Shown here: piece by piece, positions 32,967 through 43,912 of the stretch
How the letters are laid out: each line of letters begins with the position of its first letter
Numbering within the stretch: the stretch's first letter is position 1
Assembly: GCA_905178155.1 (NCBI GenBank)
Contig: CAJINV010000007.1
Coordinates: 2,647,151-2,711,150, forward strand
Length of the DNA: 64,000 bases
Direction of reading: 5' to 3'
Source: Amoebophrya sp. A120
Taxonomy: Eukaryota > Sar > Dinophyceae > Syndiniales > Amoebophryaceae
Made by a program: the position numbers and the translations under genes
The notes under the pieces: generated by a model
Told to the model about the DNA's origin: nothing
What the model saw: only the letters and a program-made list of their open reading frames with translations
The model's database searches: none

Positions 32967-35900
32967 TCACCATGTTGGGCGTATTAATTTACTTTGCTTG
33001 GCATTTGTTTTCTGCGCCGTCATCCCTTCGTACACTTCCAAAACCGACTCCGCCACGGCCGATTTCAAAGACCTCAACCGTTCCACTGCCGCCTCCAGTA
33101 ATTCCTCGCCTTGCGCACGAAATTTCCAGGTCGCGGGCATCTCCTCGTGCACAAGGTTATGCAGTAGCGTCAAAGCCAGCGCGGCGCGAGAAATCAGAGG
33201 CGCACTAGAGCTTTGAGATGTTGGTCCTTCGCGTTTATTCGCGCTCCTACTTCTACCGTGACGTTTTGAGCGAGATGTTTCCACCGCAGCCACGTCCACT
33301 CGCACCGCTAACCGTGCGAGAGTATCCAGTGCCTGGAGCCGCGTCTTTGCAAACTTTTGCAGCTCGTATAAGTGGAAGTACAGCACCTCAACGTCGCTAG
33401 TTGTGCCGGGAATTGAGCTGCACATGTGCTCGACGTACTGCAAACGCTGTTCGCGTTTGAGCTCCGCAGTTACAGGATTTTTCATCTGGACGCTCGGCGT
33501 CGTCCCGCCTCTGTCACGAAGTTGTACTAGATCTAGACCCGCCCGATAATGAGCATCCAGGTTCACCGCGCCCGCACTGCGGGAGAGCCGCAGTACTTCT
33601 ACACCAGTAGAGGAAGCTGAGTCTACATCTACTTCGCTGAGTTGTACTAGAGGTGGCTCTTGCGAACTACATTTTTCCATCACAGAGTTCAGCGACGGAG
33701 CAGCTTTGCGAAGATCATGTGGACGTGTTTCCGCCGAAGACGATGCGCCTCTCCTTTTGTGATGTCTCGAACTGCTACTGCCTCTCCTGTGGCCGCGAGC
33801 AAGTGGAGGCGGCGACGCGCTGTCGGGGGAACTGAGACGGCCAGATAAGGTTCCGACTTTCCGCGTGATGTAGGCCATATCCTCTTTCGATAACTATCAA
33901 ATGTAAAAATGTCTGGGTCTGGAAGAGTCATGCTGTTTTTGCATGACGCAGAAGGTCTGGCATGGAAGCTCCAGCATCACAGGTTTCGCGAAGGTTCCGC
34001 AATGCCGAATCCGCATGACAAATCCCCCACTTTGGTGACAGAAAGTGAGCAGCTTTTGCTACCTATGCATGAGAGATTTTCCTGTGTTCTGAAGTACGCA
34101 TGACAAGTTTGCATTCTTCCAGACCCAGACATATTTGCAATCCATAATAACGCCGGCGCTGCAATTTTGTTCATCAAAACCTGTCTTCTCTTCTCGTGTT
34201 CAATTTTAATTTCGTTATTTGTTGGTGATCGCAGGTGTGCAGATTTTCTCATACTAGCGGAAAATCCTTCGTCAAGCGCCTGGGATGTCGGCACTTGTGT
34301 GAGGAGTTGGACATCGTCATCAGAGGATGAAGACGACACCTCCCCGTTAGTCAGCTCACGAAGGGTCATGCGGGCGGGGCCTGCAGGTTTTTTATTTTGC
34401 GGACTCAGCACCTCTTCGCGAATAGTACTGATCCGCCGCCGCCGCGGGGAACAAACGGCTGCGCGCCGTGGAGAAGTAGTACCTCGTGGCTTGCTCCTGG
34501 TCCTGCTTGCTGTGGTCTCTAGTACTTTTGATTCATGCTCTTGCACAATACCGGCGGATTTCCGGCTCCTCGTGCTCACTTCATCTTGATGATGGTCCTT
34601 CCTACTGCCATAGGAAAAAGGTTTTTCCTTTTCTCGTTGGAGGAGTGGTTTGCGACTCGGATCCTGGTCTTGAATTTGCCTCGCAACGCCTATGATAACA
34701 GGTTCTGCGTCCTTCTGGTCATGATCCTCCCGTGGTCCTCGCGATAGCACAGAAAGAGGCGCTTGTTTCGCACCTCGCAGAATTTCTTTTCCGTCATGAA
34801 GAAGCGACTCAGCAGGAGCTGTCGGATGCGTTTCGCCGTTGTCTTCCTTGGAGGAAGACAAGGATGCCATATTACCGATGTCATTCTTATCGTTACGCCC
34901 CGGCGCCTCCGCGCCGACTCCGACAGCAGTTGTCCTACTAGCGGAGGCAGCTCCTTTCGTATCTACTTTTTTAGTGCCTTTGCAGCTCGTCGAAACCGTC
35001 CAGCAACTACTTTTCAAACTTTCCTCCAACAGTGCGTTAAATCGGGTCTGCTCGTCTGCATCATGACCTGCATCTTCCGCCACGGCTGGCGGCGCCCGGT
35101 GCAAATCTTTGAACACGGACTCACAGCCGCCTTCTCCGCCGTGCTCTCCTTCCGGCACCACCGGCTCGTCGTTTTCCAGTACAGGGCCGACCACGCTTGG
35201 ACTCCCGCCAGCGGAGCTAGGGGACGCGGACGGGACTCGCGTGGACTGCGGCGACACCTCGGGAAAATTCAGATAGCTTTTCATCTCAGCATCTTCCTCG
35301 GGAGATTCCGGCGAAGAGCCAGCGTCTGCTGCAGGAAACAAGGAGCTACTTCTACAACAAGCTGGTGCCGTTGTATTCACCCGCAGGTCCGTCGGGGGCC
35401 GCGCCTTATTTCTACCACTGGCAGGGCGGGGTGGTTTGTAGTAAGGACGAGACAGAGGGCCGTGGTCGAGCTCTTCTTTAGCGGGTGCTTTATTTGTCGC
35501 TTCTTCATGATGAAACCTGACAGGCTCCCGCCCAGAAGACTCCTGTGAATCAAACTCGCAGTGGTCCAGCTGCAGATCGCCGAACATGGCAACGAGCTCT
35601 GCGTTCGCGACCTGCGATTTTGTGTCATCGTCATCAAGCAAAACAACCGCCTCGCTTTCCGGTACTTGTTCGGGGCTAGGCTGCGGGTCATGATCATGGT
35701 CGTCAACCGGCAGGAGCTCTGTGCTGCTGCCTCCGTCCGTCGACGACTTTAATATGCCGCTTGTTCTTTCTACCAATTCTTCCCGCTCTTGCGCCGTCGA
35801 ACCAAGAGCGTTTATGGACGACAATGCGGTGATTTTAGTGACCTCTGGATCGGTATCTTTATCTATATCTTCTTCTTCATCATTGTCCGCGTCTAGATCC

Positions 35901-37126
35901 GAGGAGAACGAGTAAAATGGCCACGCCCCCCGCCCACCTGCAGCCTCTTCTGCCCACGGCGGACTCCCCGCACTCGTGCTCGCCGCAGTAGATGCGTGCG
36001 AGGCCCTGCGGTCTCTTTTCTCGCTGATTCGGTTGAATTCCATTTCAGTGAACCCATCCGCAAGATGAAGGTCACGTAATAAATCTACAGAATCTGCTAC
36101 GTCCGTACCCATCGTGGCCTTTGTGTTGCTCTCGGCCCCTTCGATGCGCTCCTTGTCTTGCGTCGTTGAAATTATTTTTATTTCGCTCGTAGTTTCCCTT
36201 TCCGGTACCTTGATACTTTCGCCTAATGTAGATGGGCCTGCGCCCGCTCCTTCAGCTGCAATTTCAGGTTTTTCAGCGTACAGATGGTCCCGCACATGAA
36301 GATCACCATTTTTCCGTGCCTCCGGAGTGCCAGCGGCAACTTCCGCTTCTGAAATCGTCGCATTTGCGCCGGCGCCATGTAATTGGACATTAGCAGCCGC
36401 AGTTCGATTTGCCGCTGCGGCTGCGAAGAATTTAGCACAGTCGGGTGGGACGACCGGATGTCGCGGATATTGCCGCGGATGTAGTTCTTCCCTCTGAATA
36501 TTATGGTCGCGCTGGTGCGGTTGCTGCTCCCGTCCCCCCCTCCTGCTGCCGTGCGAATTTGACTTTGATTTCGCTGGACTATTTGATGATTTGCGAAGAT
36601 GTCTACTCACGTGCTTGTGGTAATGCACACCCCGTCCAGCACGGTGCTCGGAGCTGAGCTCGGGCGGCGGAGCCCCGGGACGCGCACCCGCATAGGGGTC
36701 GGGAGTGGAGCAAACCTGCCTGTAGTATCGTGTTAGGTCATACTCTACTCCCTCACCATGAAAAGTTGGCCGCGGAGACGAAAAATCGCTTCCCGGCTGA
36801 AGATGACCGCGCTCCCCTCCACCGAGAAGAATCGCACTGATCTCCGCCGTGGCTTCGAGTTCCGTAGCTTCTACCGGCCGCTGTTGCTGCGAGGTAGACT
36901 TTGGCGTTCGTGCCGGGACGGGAAAAGGAAAATCTGCATACTTTATTCCTTCCTCTTCCTGCTGCTCGCGGTGTTGCTCTTGTCGAGATGATGCCAGCAA
37001 CAGTCCGCCTGCACCATTCTTTCGGCCAAATCCCGCACCCTCGGCGCTCTGGGGTAGCACGGAAAGTTGAGTCAGAGCGAAGTTGCATGAGGTCAGAAGG
37101 AGAGAGGAAAAGGAGAGCTTCGTCAT
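32967..37126 (-). CDS. Large secreted, mostly disordered protein, 2 exons split by an introner
   Basis: Starts at ATG 37126 (MTKLSFSSLLLTSCNFALTQ), a plausible signal peptide cleaved near PQSAEG. Exon 1 runs to about 34147 and exon 2 from about 33889 to 32967. Removing the introner and one ATAAC copy gives ...APALSKEDMAYITRKV... in frame, for 1300 residues. Most of the protein is low-complexity (Ser, Glu, Asp, Ala, Pro and His/Arg runs). A more ordered C-terminal part (about the last 190 residues, LKREQRLQYVEHMCSSIPG onward) is predicted helical by eye. I recognise no domain. The signal peptide and disorder are compatible with a surface or secreted protein. Confidence 0.72.
33895..34146. mobile_element. 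Introner-like intron, family A, perfect TSD ATAAC
   Basis: A 252-bp element starts TATCAAATG and ends GCAATCCATA. ATAAC lies on both sides (33890-33894 and 34147-34151). The ends share ATGTCTGGGTCTGGAAG as inverted repeats. The interior is nearly the same as in 17492-17759, suggesting recent spread. The minus-strand acceptor would be GATAG, but there is no GT donor at the matching position, so splicing is non-canonical. Confidence 0.9.
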
Positions 37127-38175
37127 GATTTACTTTTAATTTACTGTGGCAAACACCAAATATTTCGTACGCTCTTTCGATGTGTGGAAATAGTTTTGGG
37201 AAAGGTCTTCTATCTTCGAGATCGAGATAACTAAACTATTTGGAAATAAATATATCGTACATCAAAACCTAGATCGATATTGTTCTTGATCAGACACTTC
37301 TTCTTCTATCCTATTTTTTAATGCGAATTTTTCCGGATCGAGTCCTTGTCCTTCAGCACAACTTGATCTGCAAAATTAAAACTCAGGCGGAAATGCAAGC
37401 AAAACTCCTTCTGGCACAATGGACTTTCAGTTTCTTTTGGACCCTGCGTTTTATTCTGATGTCCGGTGTGGTCTTCGCATTCATCATACTCAGATCGGAA
37501 AAGATAAAGAAGGAGAGCCATAATTGATGTTGAAAAGTACTGACGCTAGTCTTCGTGATTTTTTCATAGCTGGGGAACAGAAGATGCGCCAGGAACTCTA
37601 GAAAAACTAGCTTATTTTCCTTTTACTTTTTCTTCGAATCTTTCGGCTAACTATGGTTGATGTGGTTTTTCTTTTCATATTTCATCTTTTTCTTTACCAT
37701 TTTTAACAGCGTCCTCAAGGCCAAGAATGCTTGTCCACTTGAGTTCGATGGGAATCTTTCTATCCGAAAGCAAAGCCTCATCAACGGCGGCCACGAAACT
37801 TTTTTTTGGTTTTTCATCCTTTTAAAGTTTGATTTGATTTTCAGAGCGCGTGCGCATACTGCTCCATCAACATTGCAGTACGTCGTCTCGGCTCTCTATC
37901 TTTTTTGCAGGTCTGTGTTTTTCGATTACATCCAACATTCGTTCTGATTCTACGTTTTTCTTTTCGATCGAGAGGTCAGTTGGAAAATAAATGCGCGTCT
38001 TCACTCGCGGCCGCAGACGCAGCTAACATGGATTCTCCATTTTTGTGCCGCGCTGCACTGTATATCACTTTGTCAAAAAAGCTCAGTAGTCATGAGAAGT
38101 TCGCGAATACCAAAACGCACGATGATTTTTTCGCCCGCCGAAAGAACTGAAAAAGACGACAAAGTAGCTTCGCCC
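37127..38175. other. 1-kb intergenic region, nothing recognised
   Basis: AT-rich. A short plus-strand frame at 37321-37527 has one hydrophobic stretch, but there is no other support for a gene. No repeats seen. Confidence 0.45.
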
Positions 38176-41100
38176 TCAGTTGCTTTTAACCGCCGCGGTC
38201 CCCGGCCCCGCCGCCTTCGGAACAGCACTGGTTCCGCCACTCACCGCCGGGCTCCCGGCCTTTCCGCTGGGTGACTTCGCCGCTTTCGGCGCGGCCATCC
38301 CCTCGTCAGCGACTCTTGTTCGGTCATTCGCGGCGTGCGCATCCCCGCCCCCGCCGGACATCATGAAGCCCCGCTTTTTTCCGTCCGAATCCTTCCGCTT
38401 CTGAATCGCATACTTCTTCAGCCAGATCAAAACTTTCGCGATGCTGATTTCCTCCACTTCCTGCTGTTCGTTGTCACTCGCCTCGATGATTTTGAACATC
38501 TTCGCCACCCCAGGGAGATCAATGTCCGCCGCCTTGCAGACCGGGCCTAGGGAGTCCAAAAATTCCGGAACGGAAACCGACCCGTCACCGTTCTTGTCTA
38601 AAACCTGCGACAACCATCCCTCTAGCCTATCCTCGTCGAAATCCCCGCCGGTTAGCTCGTGCTCTAGTAACACGAAAACTTTAAACTCGTCGCTGTACAT
38701 CACCCCCTCCTCCTATGCAAGGAAAAAACTGTGCAAGTGTAAACTTTTTTACAGGAACAACATCACAGATTTGTGTTGCATGACAGAAAGCCTGTCAAGC
38801 GTAGCTAGTACGCGGAAACACGCATTGAAATAGCCTCTGATACATATTCGGCATGACAAGTAGTGTAAACTGTATTGCAGCGTCTGCAAGGCAAAGTTAC
38901 ACTTACACTTACAAACACAGTTTTTTTCTTGCATACCTCCTTGTCGTCGGCCTTGTTCGTTTTTGGGTCGATCCTCGGCCGGAACACCCCGGACAACAGC
39001 CACTGGCGGAGGATGGACTCGATCGCGGCGTGCGATCGTCCCTGCGACTGCAGTAACCCCGACAACTCCCCCTCGTCGAACGCACCGCTCATGTCCCTAT
39101 CCCAGGTTTTGAACACTTCCGCGATTTGGTGTTGCTGCTCCCGGGGCACGGTCATGTGGAACTCGGTCAACTTCCCGGTGAACCACTTTTCGTACGCCGT
39201 GTTCAGACCGACTTTCCCGTCGTCTAGATTCTTAATCTGGTGCACCAAGGCGGACGCCTCCAGTTCCGTGATTAACGTCGAGTACTTCTTGAACTGCGCT
39301 GCTTCCACCTTTCGCGAGATCTCCTCGACAATCTCGTCTTGCTGCATCATTCCGGTCGAGGTGATGATCGTGAAGAGGTAGAGGATTAAATATCAAACGC
39401 AAAGATGTCTGGGTCTGGAAGCTTCTGATGCTAGTTTGTGAATGGTGGGCGTATTGCAATTATACGCAGCCACGCATGACCAGTTTCTGGGCTCCTTCGT
39501 GTTTCGATTTCCGCACGGCAAATTGCACTTTTGCATGACAGGCAAGAGGCTTTTTTCCTGCTCGCGCATTACAGATTCAGCTGTCATGTGAGACAAGCAT
39601 GACAAACCTGGCAATCTTCCAGACCCAGACATATTTGCATTCCATATTGAAGGCCACAAGACGAGAAGGGAAAACAGTAGGGGAACGAACTGCATGACCG
39701 GCTGGAACCAGTGCGTTTCTTCGGGCAGGATGTGGACCAGGTACACAGAAATCATGATGGCCTGCAGAAACAACGCGATCTGCAACGTGAAAGCAAGAAG
39801 TTCGGGTCCGTTGCGCCAGAAGGGGAAGAGCGCTTCCTGCTTATTCGGGGCGCGGGTGCCTGGTGTACAACTAGTGACCGTTACATTGTTATTCGTCTCC
39901 TACTTCTTGCATGCATTACACGTGGCTTACGCTTGCTTCGCCCTCCGTTCAAAATAAATAAAGCACGACAAGCAACACTACTTAGCTTTAGAGCATGTTC
40001 ATGCATGGAAAGCTTCCATCAAAAATGATCATTTGCAAATTATACCGTGTGTTATTGCAATCAGCTTCCCCGAACCACGTTTGTAGGTCCGTGTCTGATA
40101 TTTCGGCTTCCCGGTCGCGCCTACCATGCTATAGGAGGCGAGTGATAAAGCGTTTGTCGGGTTGTATTCCATGGGTAGCAATTCGTAGTATATTCTTCGT
40201 GCGAAGATCACCACACCCACTAACACCCCGGAGATGACCCAGGCTAGACACAGCATGAACATTTCTCGATTTTCCCTCTCCATCCGAAATGCCGGCTTTG
40301 CCGCGAGAAGTAAGACGAACAGTGTCGCGAAGGACACCGAGGGGATTTCGACCAATTTCACCACGAAATCCGCCATGCAGACACCCAGGTACTCGCAGAA
40401 ATCAAAGGACGCGGGGTGTGCCTCGGGGTTCTGCATCTTCGTGTCGAAGGGATGGAAAAATTCTTTTTGGAAAAGCCGGAACTCGATGGTGTCCTGATTT
40501 TTGGACGATTGTGGGAAGCTTGCAATGTTAATGGGAAAACATACACATACAGATGAAGTGCATTTTTTTCCACGACGTTGGCTTGCAGTTGCAACATGCT
40601 TGTGTAACTCCAACAATTCTAAACCTGAATCAGCGTCGGCCCCCCTAGCAGCTTCTGTTTCAAGGTCAGCTTCTGATCTGGTCGGAGGTTCTGGCAAAGG
40701 TGGAACTTCGTTCTGGTCATACCGCTTTGAATGAGGAGGCAGCCGACTAAGGCGATGAAAGCGACCATGACGAAGAAAATCATCATGTGAACCTGTTGTA
40801 GTAAGTGGTCAAAGTCGATTTGTTCTTTTTGTTTTTATTAATTTGTACTCTGCACGAACAAATAAAACTCAGGTGTCGTATCTATGTGCAAACTTCTCCA
40901 ATACCGCCTCTAGCATCTTCGACGTAACATTCAACACAAGACTGCTGCAATACCGCCTCAAACAGCTCAAAAAGCTCCGCGGCGATTGGGTCGTGAAAGT
41001 TTCCGTGTAGTTGCCTTAGTGGTGATGACGGCTCGGAAGGAACAACAGTACCAGCACCGCTCGTACTTGAGCCACTACTCCGCTCCAGCAACAACCTATC

Positions 41101-41751
41101 ATAATGCACCTCGTGGTGATGTACAATCTCCCCGCCCTCGGAGTGTTCTATCGCCTCTTCGTGCTGGTGGATGTGCTTCTTCAGGTGGTGGTGCTCGAAA
41201 ATGATCACCGCCGCAGCGGTCAATACGCCGGACTTCACGATGCACATCAGCGCTAGACCGACAAAGCCGAGGATGGTGAGCTCCTTAAACATAGCGTCTA
41301 TCATCTTCAGCATCTGCGTCTGCCCGGTGTGCTGTAGTTTTGAGCAGAGTCGGAGTGTGGTGCTGGTCGTTATGCGCATTGCAAGAACATACTGGCATGA
41401 CAAACAGCGAATGACAAACAGCATCATGATCATTAAAATTAATTTTCATTAATATCGCTCGCACTACAATACCTTGTAATGATGTATCAGTCCATGCTGA
41501 AACTCTTCGAAGCCGATGGACATGACGATTATGAGGCCAAAGAGCGTTATCACCGTCCATACTCGCGCCTCGCCGTGGAGGGCCGCTTCTTCGCCGGTCT
41601 CCTCGTGGAGAGAGCGGGATAATGGTGAGGCTAGAAGTGTTGCTTTTGTTTTCAGGAGGTGTGAAGAACACGGCCAACAACAGCGATCCAAGACATACCA
41701 CAAAGGAGCTACGGACCCTACACAACAAGAATCATCTTCGACGTGATCGTT
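38176..41751 (-). CDS. MLO-like membrane protein B with C-terminal EF-hands, multi-exon
   Basis: Exons approximately 41751-41473, 41331-40900, 40795-40625, 40493-40066, 39860-39647, 39385-38941 and 38712-38176. MLO-type landmarks in order: ARVWTVITLFGLIIVMSIG (helix 1), FKELTILGFVGLAL (helix 2; MLO has E-E-L-x-L-L-G-F), HMMIFFVMVAFIALVGCL (helix 3), FDFCEYLGVCMADF then a helix (MLO: F-D-F-x-KY), FPFWRNGPELLAFTLQIALF (helix 6), and LVLWPSILYLFTIITSTG (helix 7). The cytosolic tail has two canonical EF-hand loops, DRDMSGAFDEGE and DKNGDGSVSVPE, so calcium binding is likely built in. Plant MLOs instead bind calmodulin. Introners form two of the introns. The 5' end is uncertain and may include 43370-43912. 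Confidence 0.68.
38714..38935. mobile_element. Introner-like intron, family C, perfect TSD CCTCC
   Basis: A 222-bp element starts TATGCAAGGAAAAAAC and ends TTTTTTCTTGCATA. The inverted repeats extend about 40 bp, and CCTCC lies on both sides (38709-38713 and 38936-38940). On the minus strand the duplicated GGAGG supplies the G of a GT donor (GGAG|GTATGC) and the G of an AG acceptor (GCATAG|GAGG). The element therefore becomes a canonical GT-AG intron. The flanking frames join in phase around DDKE and EEGVMYSDEF. Confidence 0.88.
39391..39646. mobile_element. Introner-like intron, family A, inside the last membrane helix
   Basis: A 256-bp element starts TATCAAACGC and ends GCATTCCATA. The flanks are TTAAA (39386-39390) and TTGAA (39647-39651), 4 of 5 matching. 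The ends share ATGTCTGGGTCTGGAAG. Excision joins ...LVLWPSI-LYLFTIITSTG... in frame, restoring a continuous membrane helix. Confidence 0.9.
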
Positions 41752-42105
41752 CTAGTACCTGATTAGAAAAAACGATACTGTAAAAATATTGGCTTTTAAG
41801 TTTTAGATAAATTAATATTATTCCGGAACGTGTGTGTCGGGAGCGGCGAAAGTCCCCAGACCTGGTGTATGATTTTTGTTTTCAATGGTTGTAAAAATTA
41901 AGAAGAGCATATGTGTTCTATTGCGTTAATTAAATTTTCCACACATGTGCATCAGTTCGCGAATTAATTTCAACACAAACAAGCACTGATAGCAGACACA
42001 CACACACACACCCTGGGCACATGCAGATCCACACAGGACAGCCATCAAATATTTTTTTCCTCACACACGATGTTGTCCAAATTATTTTTTTCCAATACAC
42101 ACAGT

Positions 42106-42162
42106 CCGGGAATTAATTAATTTCTCAGAAACTGAGTTTCTGAGAAATTAATTAATTCCCGG
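42106..42162. repeat. 57-bp palindrome
   Basis: From CCGGGAATTAATTAATTT through the centre at 42134 to its mirror ending TTCCCGG. The arms pair perfectly over 28 bp, so it could fold into a long hairpin or cruciform. Confidence 0.92.
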
Positions 42163-42697
42163 ATCGCCTCTGTGTGGCGCTCCGCTATAAGGAGGTCGGA
42201 ACGGCGCCGAGCCGCTCTGATACTCGCCCCTGGCTTCGGCAAGTTGGCGACGAGCAGGCGACGTTCGTGCGCGTTGGCTGATGGCTTGGCTGCGGCTTGG
42301 TTGGTGCGCGCGCGAGTGCGGTCGATTTGTGCCTCCGCGACCGCGCGTGCACAGATTTGCTCGCGCGCGCTCTGGTGTTTTGCGCTCGCGCGCACACTTC
42401 CCGCCCAGCACGCGCAGGAGGATTCGCCCGCGCCGGACTGACCTAGAAAAGTGAAGGCCTTTGCAGCCTTCACGCAAAGACGCCTGCACCGGCCCCCGCG
42501 CGCGAATCCGGCATCCTCGGCAGAGCGCGAGCGGGGGGAGCAGGCCCTGGCGTTGGCCCATAGCACCCTGATGAACCGCATAGCCACCGAAGGCGCACTG
42601 ACGAACAGCCCCGGCCTTGATTTGGCAGGCTGCCGCACTGGGCTGGTGATCTTTGCCCACCCGATTTTTTTCCCCATGCTATGCATTGCCTGCCTGG

Positions 42698-42812
42698 CTG
42701 ATGATTTGCCCTACCATTGCCCGGCTGATGATGTCCGCCTGTCATTGATGATTTGCCCACCCCATTCTCCGTTGGTTGATGATTTTTCCATCATGCATTG
42801 ATGATTTGCCCA
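42698..42812. repeat. Imperfect tandem repeats of TGATGATTTGCCC
   Basis: Five related units (near 42699, 42724, 42748, 42777 and 42801) spaced about 23-29 bp apart, inside the GC-rich core of the 1.6-kb element. Confidence 0.65.
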
Positions 42813-43017
42813 CTCGCAACCAAAAGGCAAACAGTCGGAGATGACTGAGGGCGCGGCCATTGGCGGCCTCGCAAACCCAGGTCCGTCGCTTCCCCCAAGC
42901 GGAGGATCTGTCAACGAGTTGGGCTTGGAGGCAGGCTCTTGCGCAAGCTGGGCAAATAAAGGTAGCGCGCCACCATCACCAACCTCCTTCTACCTGAAGC
43001 GGACACACAGGTCTCCA

Positions 43018-43072
43018 GGAATTAATTAATTTCTCAGAAACTCAGTTTCTCAGAAATTAATTAATTACAGGA
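43018..43072. repeat. Second near-palindrome, sister of 42106-42162
   Basis: Shares GGAATTAATTAATTTCTC and the mirrored arm with the first palindrome. Two internal G-to-C differences break perfect pairing. The pair bracket a roughly 0.86-kb GC-rich core, which suggests a nested insertion. Confidence 0.88.
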
Positions 43073-43369
43073 AAACCTGTATCGACGGATATTTTTCCCG
43101 CCGGATGTGTGTGTTGGAAAAAATATTGCACCACTGGTTGTGTCTGTCGTCCGAAACCGGCCGCCCCCTCTACCTGTATGGTCCGAAAAACACCGCGCCG
43201 GGAGGTCTCTGTCCAAAAATGCCGTCTTCGCGGGCGTCGCCTGTCGCCGAAAATCCGCCGCCGCGTTGCGCCCGTCCCGGATCCGCTCCAACCCGACAGG
43301 GGGACGCCGCTCCCGACACACACGTTCCGGAATAATATTAATTTATCTAAAACTTAAAAACCAATATTT

Positions 43370-43912
43370 TTACAGCCCCGAAAAAACCATAGACGCTGTA
43401 ATGCGTTCCTCACCAGATAATTCTGAAGATAGCCGCAGTTCGTCCTCTCCATTGTCGCTGATAACCTCGATCTCTGCGTTTTCGGCAAATTCGCTGGCCA
43501 CCCCGGCGAGTGCTGGTCTATTTTCCGAAGACAGCGATCTCCTCGCTTTTCTCGTCTTGCTGGGGTCATCTTCATCTCCACCACCAGCAACCACTAGCTC
43601 TTCTGTAGGAGAAGTTCCATACCCCTTATTTAATGGCCTTGTTCTCGGCTTCAAAAAGTACGTCAAGACGCCCGCAGGGTTTCCGCTCGCTCGTAGCTGG
43701 TCGTGGTAATGTGTCAAGGCGCCGAAGCAGAACAGGGAAACCACGAGAATCCAATTAAGCAACGAAGACCAGCGGTTCAGCTTCCCGGTTGAGGAGCCGG
43801 CGGAGGTACTACCGCTGCTGGCGAAAAGCATGGCTGCGGGTTCGGCTGTGGTCGTTCGCTTCGCAGAAATTGACGAGACTAGTTCGACCAGCTGCGATGT
43901 CTCAACCTTCAC
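43370..43912 (-). CDS. Single-helix membrane exon, possibly the 5' exon of MLO-like gene B
   Basis: The open frame includes one membrane segment (LLNWILVVSLFCFGALTHY) followed by an acidic, Ser-rich stretch. Its stop codon lies within the first bases of the 1.6-kb element (GGG-CTG-TAA). Translation upstream of 43912 continues without an ATG (WCKVDPELTFVVFVKVE), so this is probably an internal exon. MLO-like gene A also begins with an extra helix and an acidic low-complexity linker, which supports joining this exon to gene B through the element-bearing intron. I could not confirm the splice sites. Confidence 0.4.
   Translation of the reverse strand: MKVETSQLVELVSSISAKRTTTAEPAAMLFASSGSTSAGSSTGKLNRWSSLLNWILVVSLFCFGALTHYHDQLRASGNPAGVLTYFLKPRTRPLNKGYGTSPTEELVVAGGGDEDDPSKTRKARRSLSSENRPALAGVASEFAENAEIEVISDNGEDELRLSSELSGEERITASMVFSGL

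Larger units (their letters stand above)
41774..43379. mobile_element. 1.6-kb element with about 75-bp inverted repeats and 8-bp TSD GAAAAAAC
   Basis: The ends read CTGTAAAAATATTGG (from 41778) and CCAATATTTTTACAG (to 43375). The inverted match extends about 75 bp through GTGTGTGTCGGGAGCG. GAAAAAAC occurs at 41766-41773 and 43380-43387, each 4 bp outside the inverted repeats. An 8-bp duplication is typical of hAT-type transposition. There is no transposase frame, so it is non-autonomous. Inside are a CA microsatellite (about 41997-42012), two palindromes, and a GC-rich core. The inverted-repeat tips provide GT and CAG, so they could act as splice sites on either strand. Confidence 0.8.

Noticed and set aside
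42117-42686. Frames of 170-190 codons inside the 1.6-kb element, considered as a transposase
   Set aside because: Arg/Ala-rich translation without DDE or hAT motifs; the sequence is GC-rich and open in several phases.
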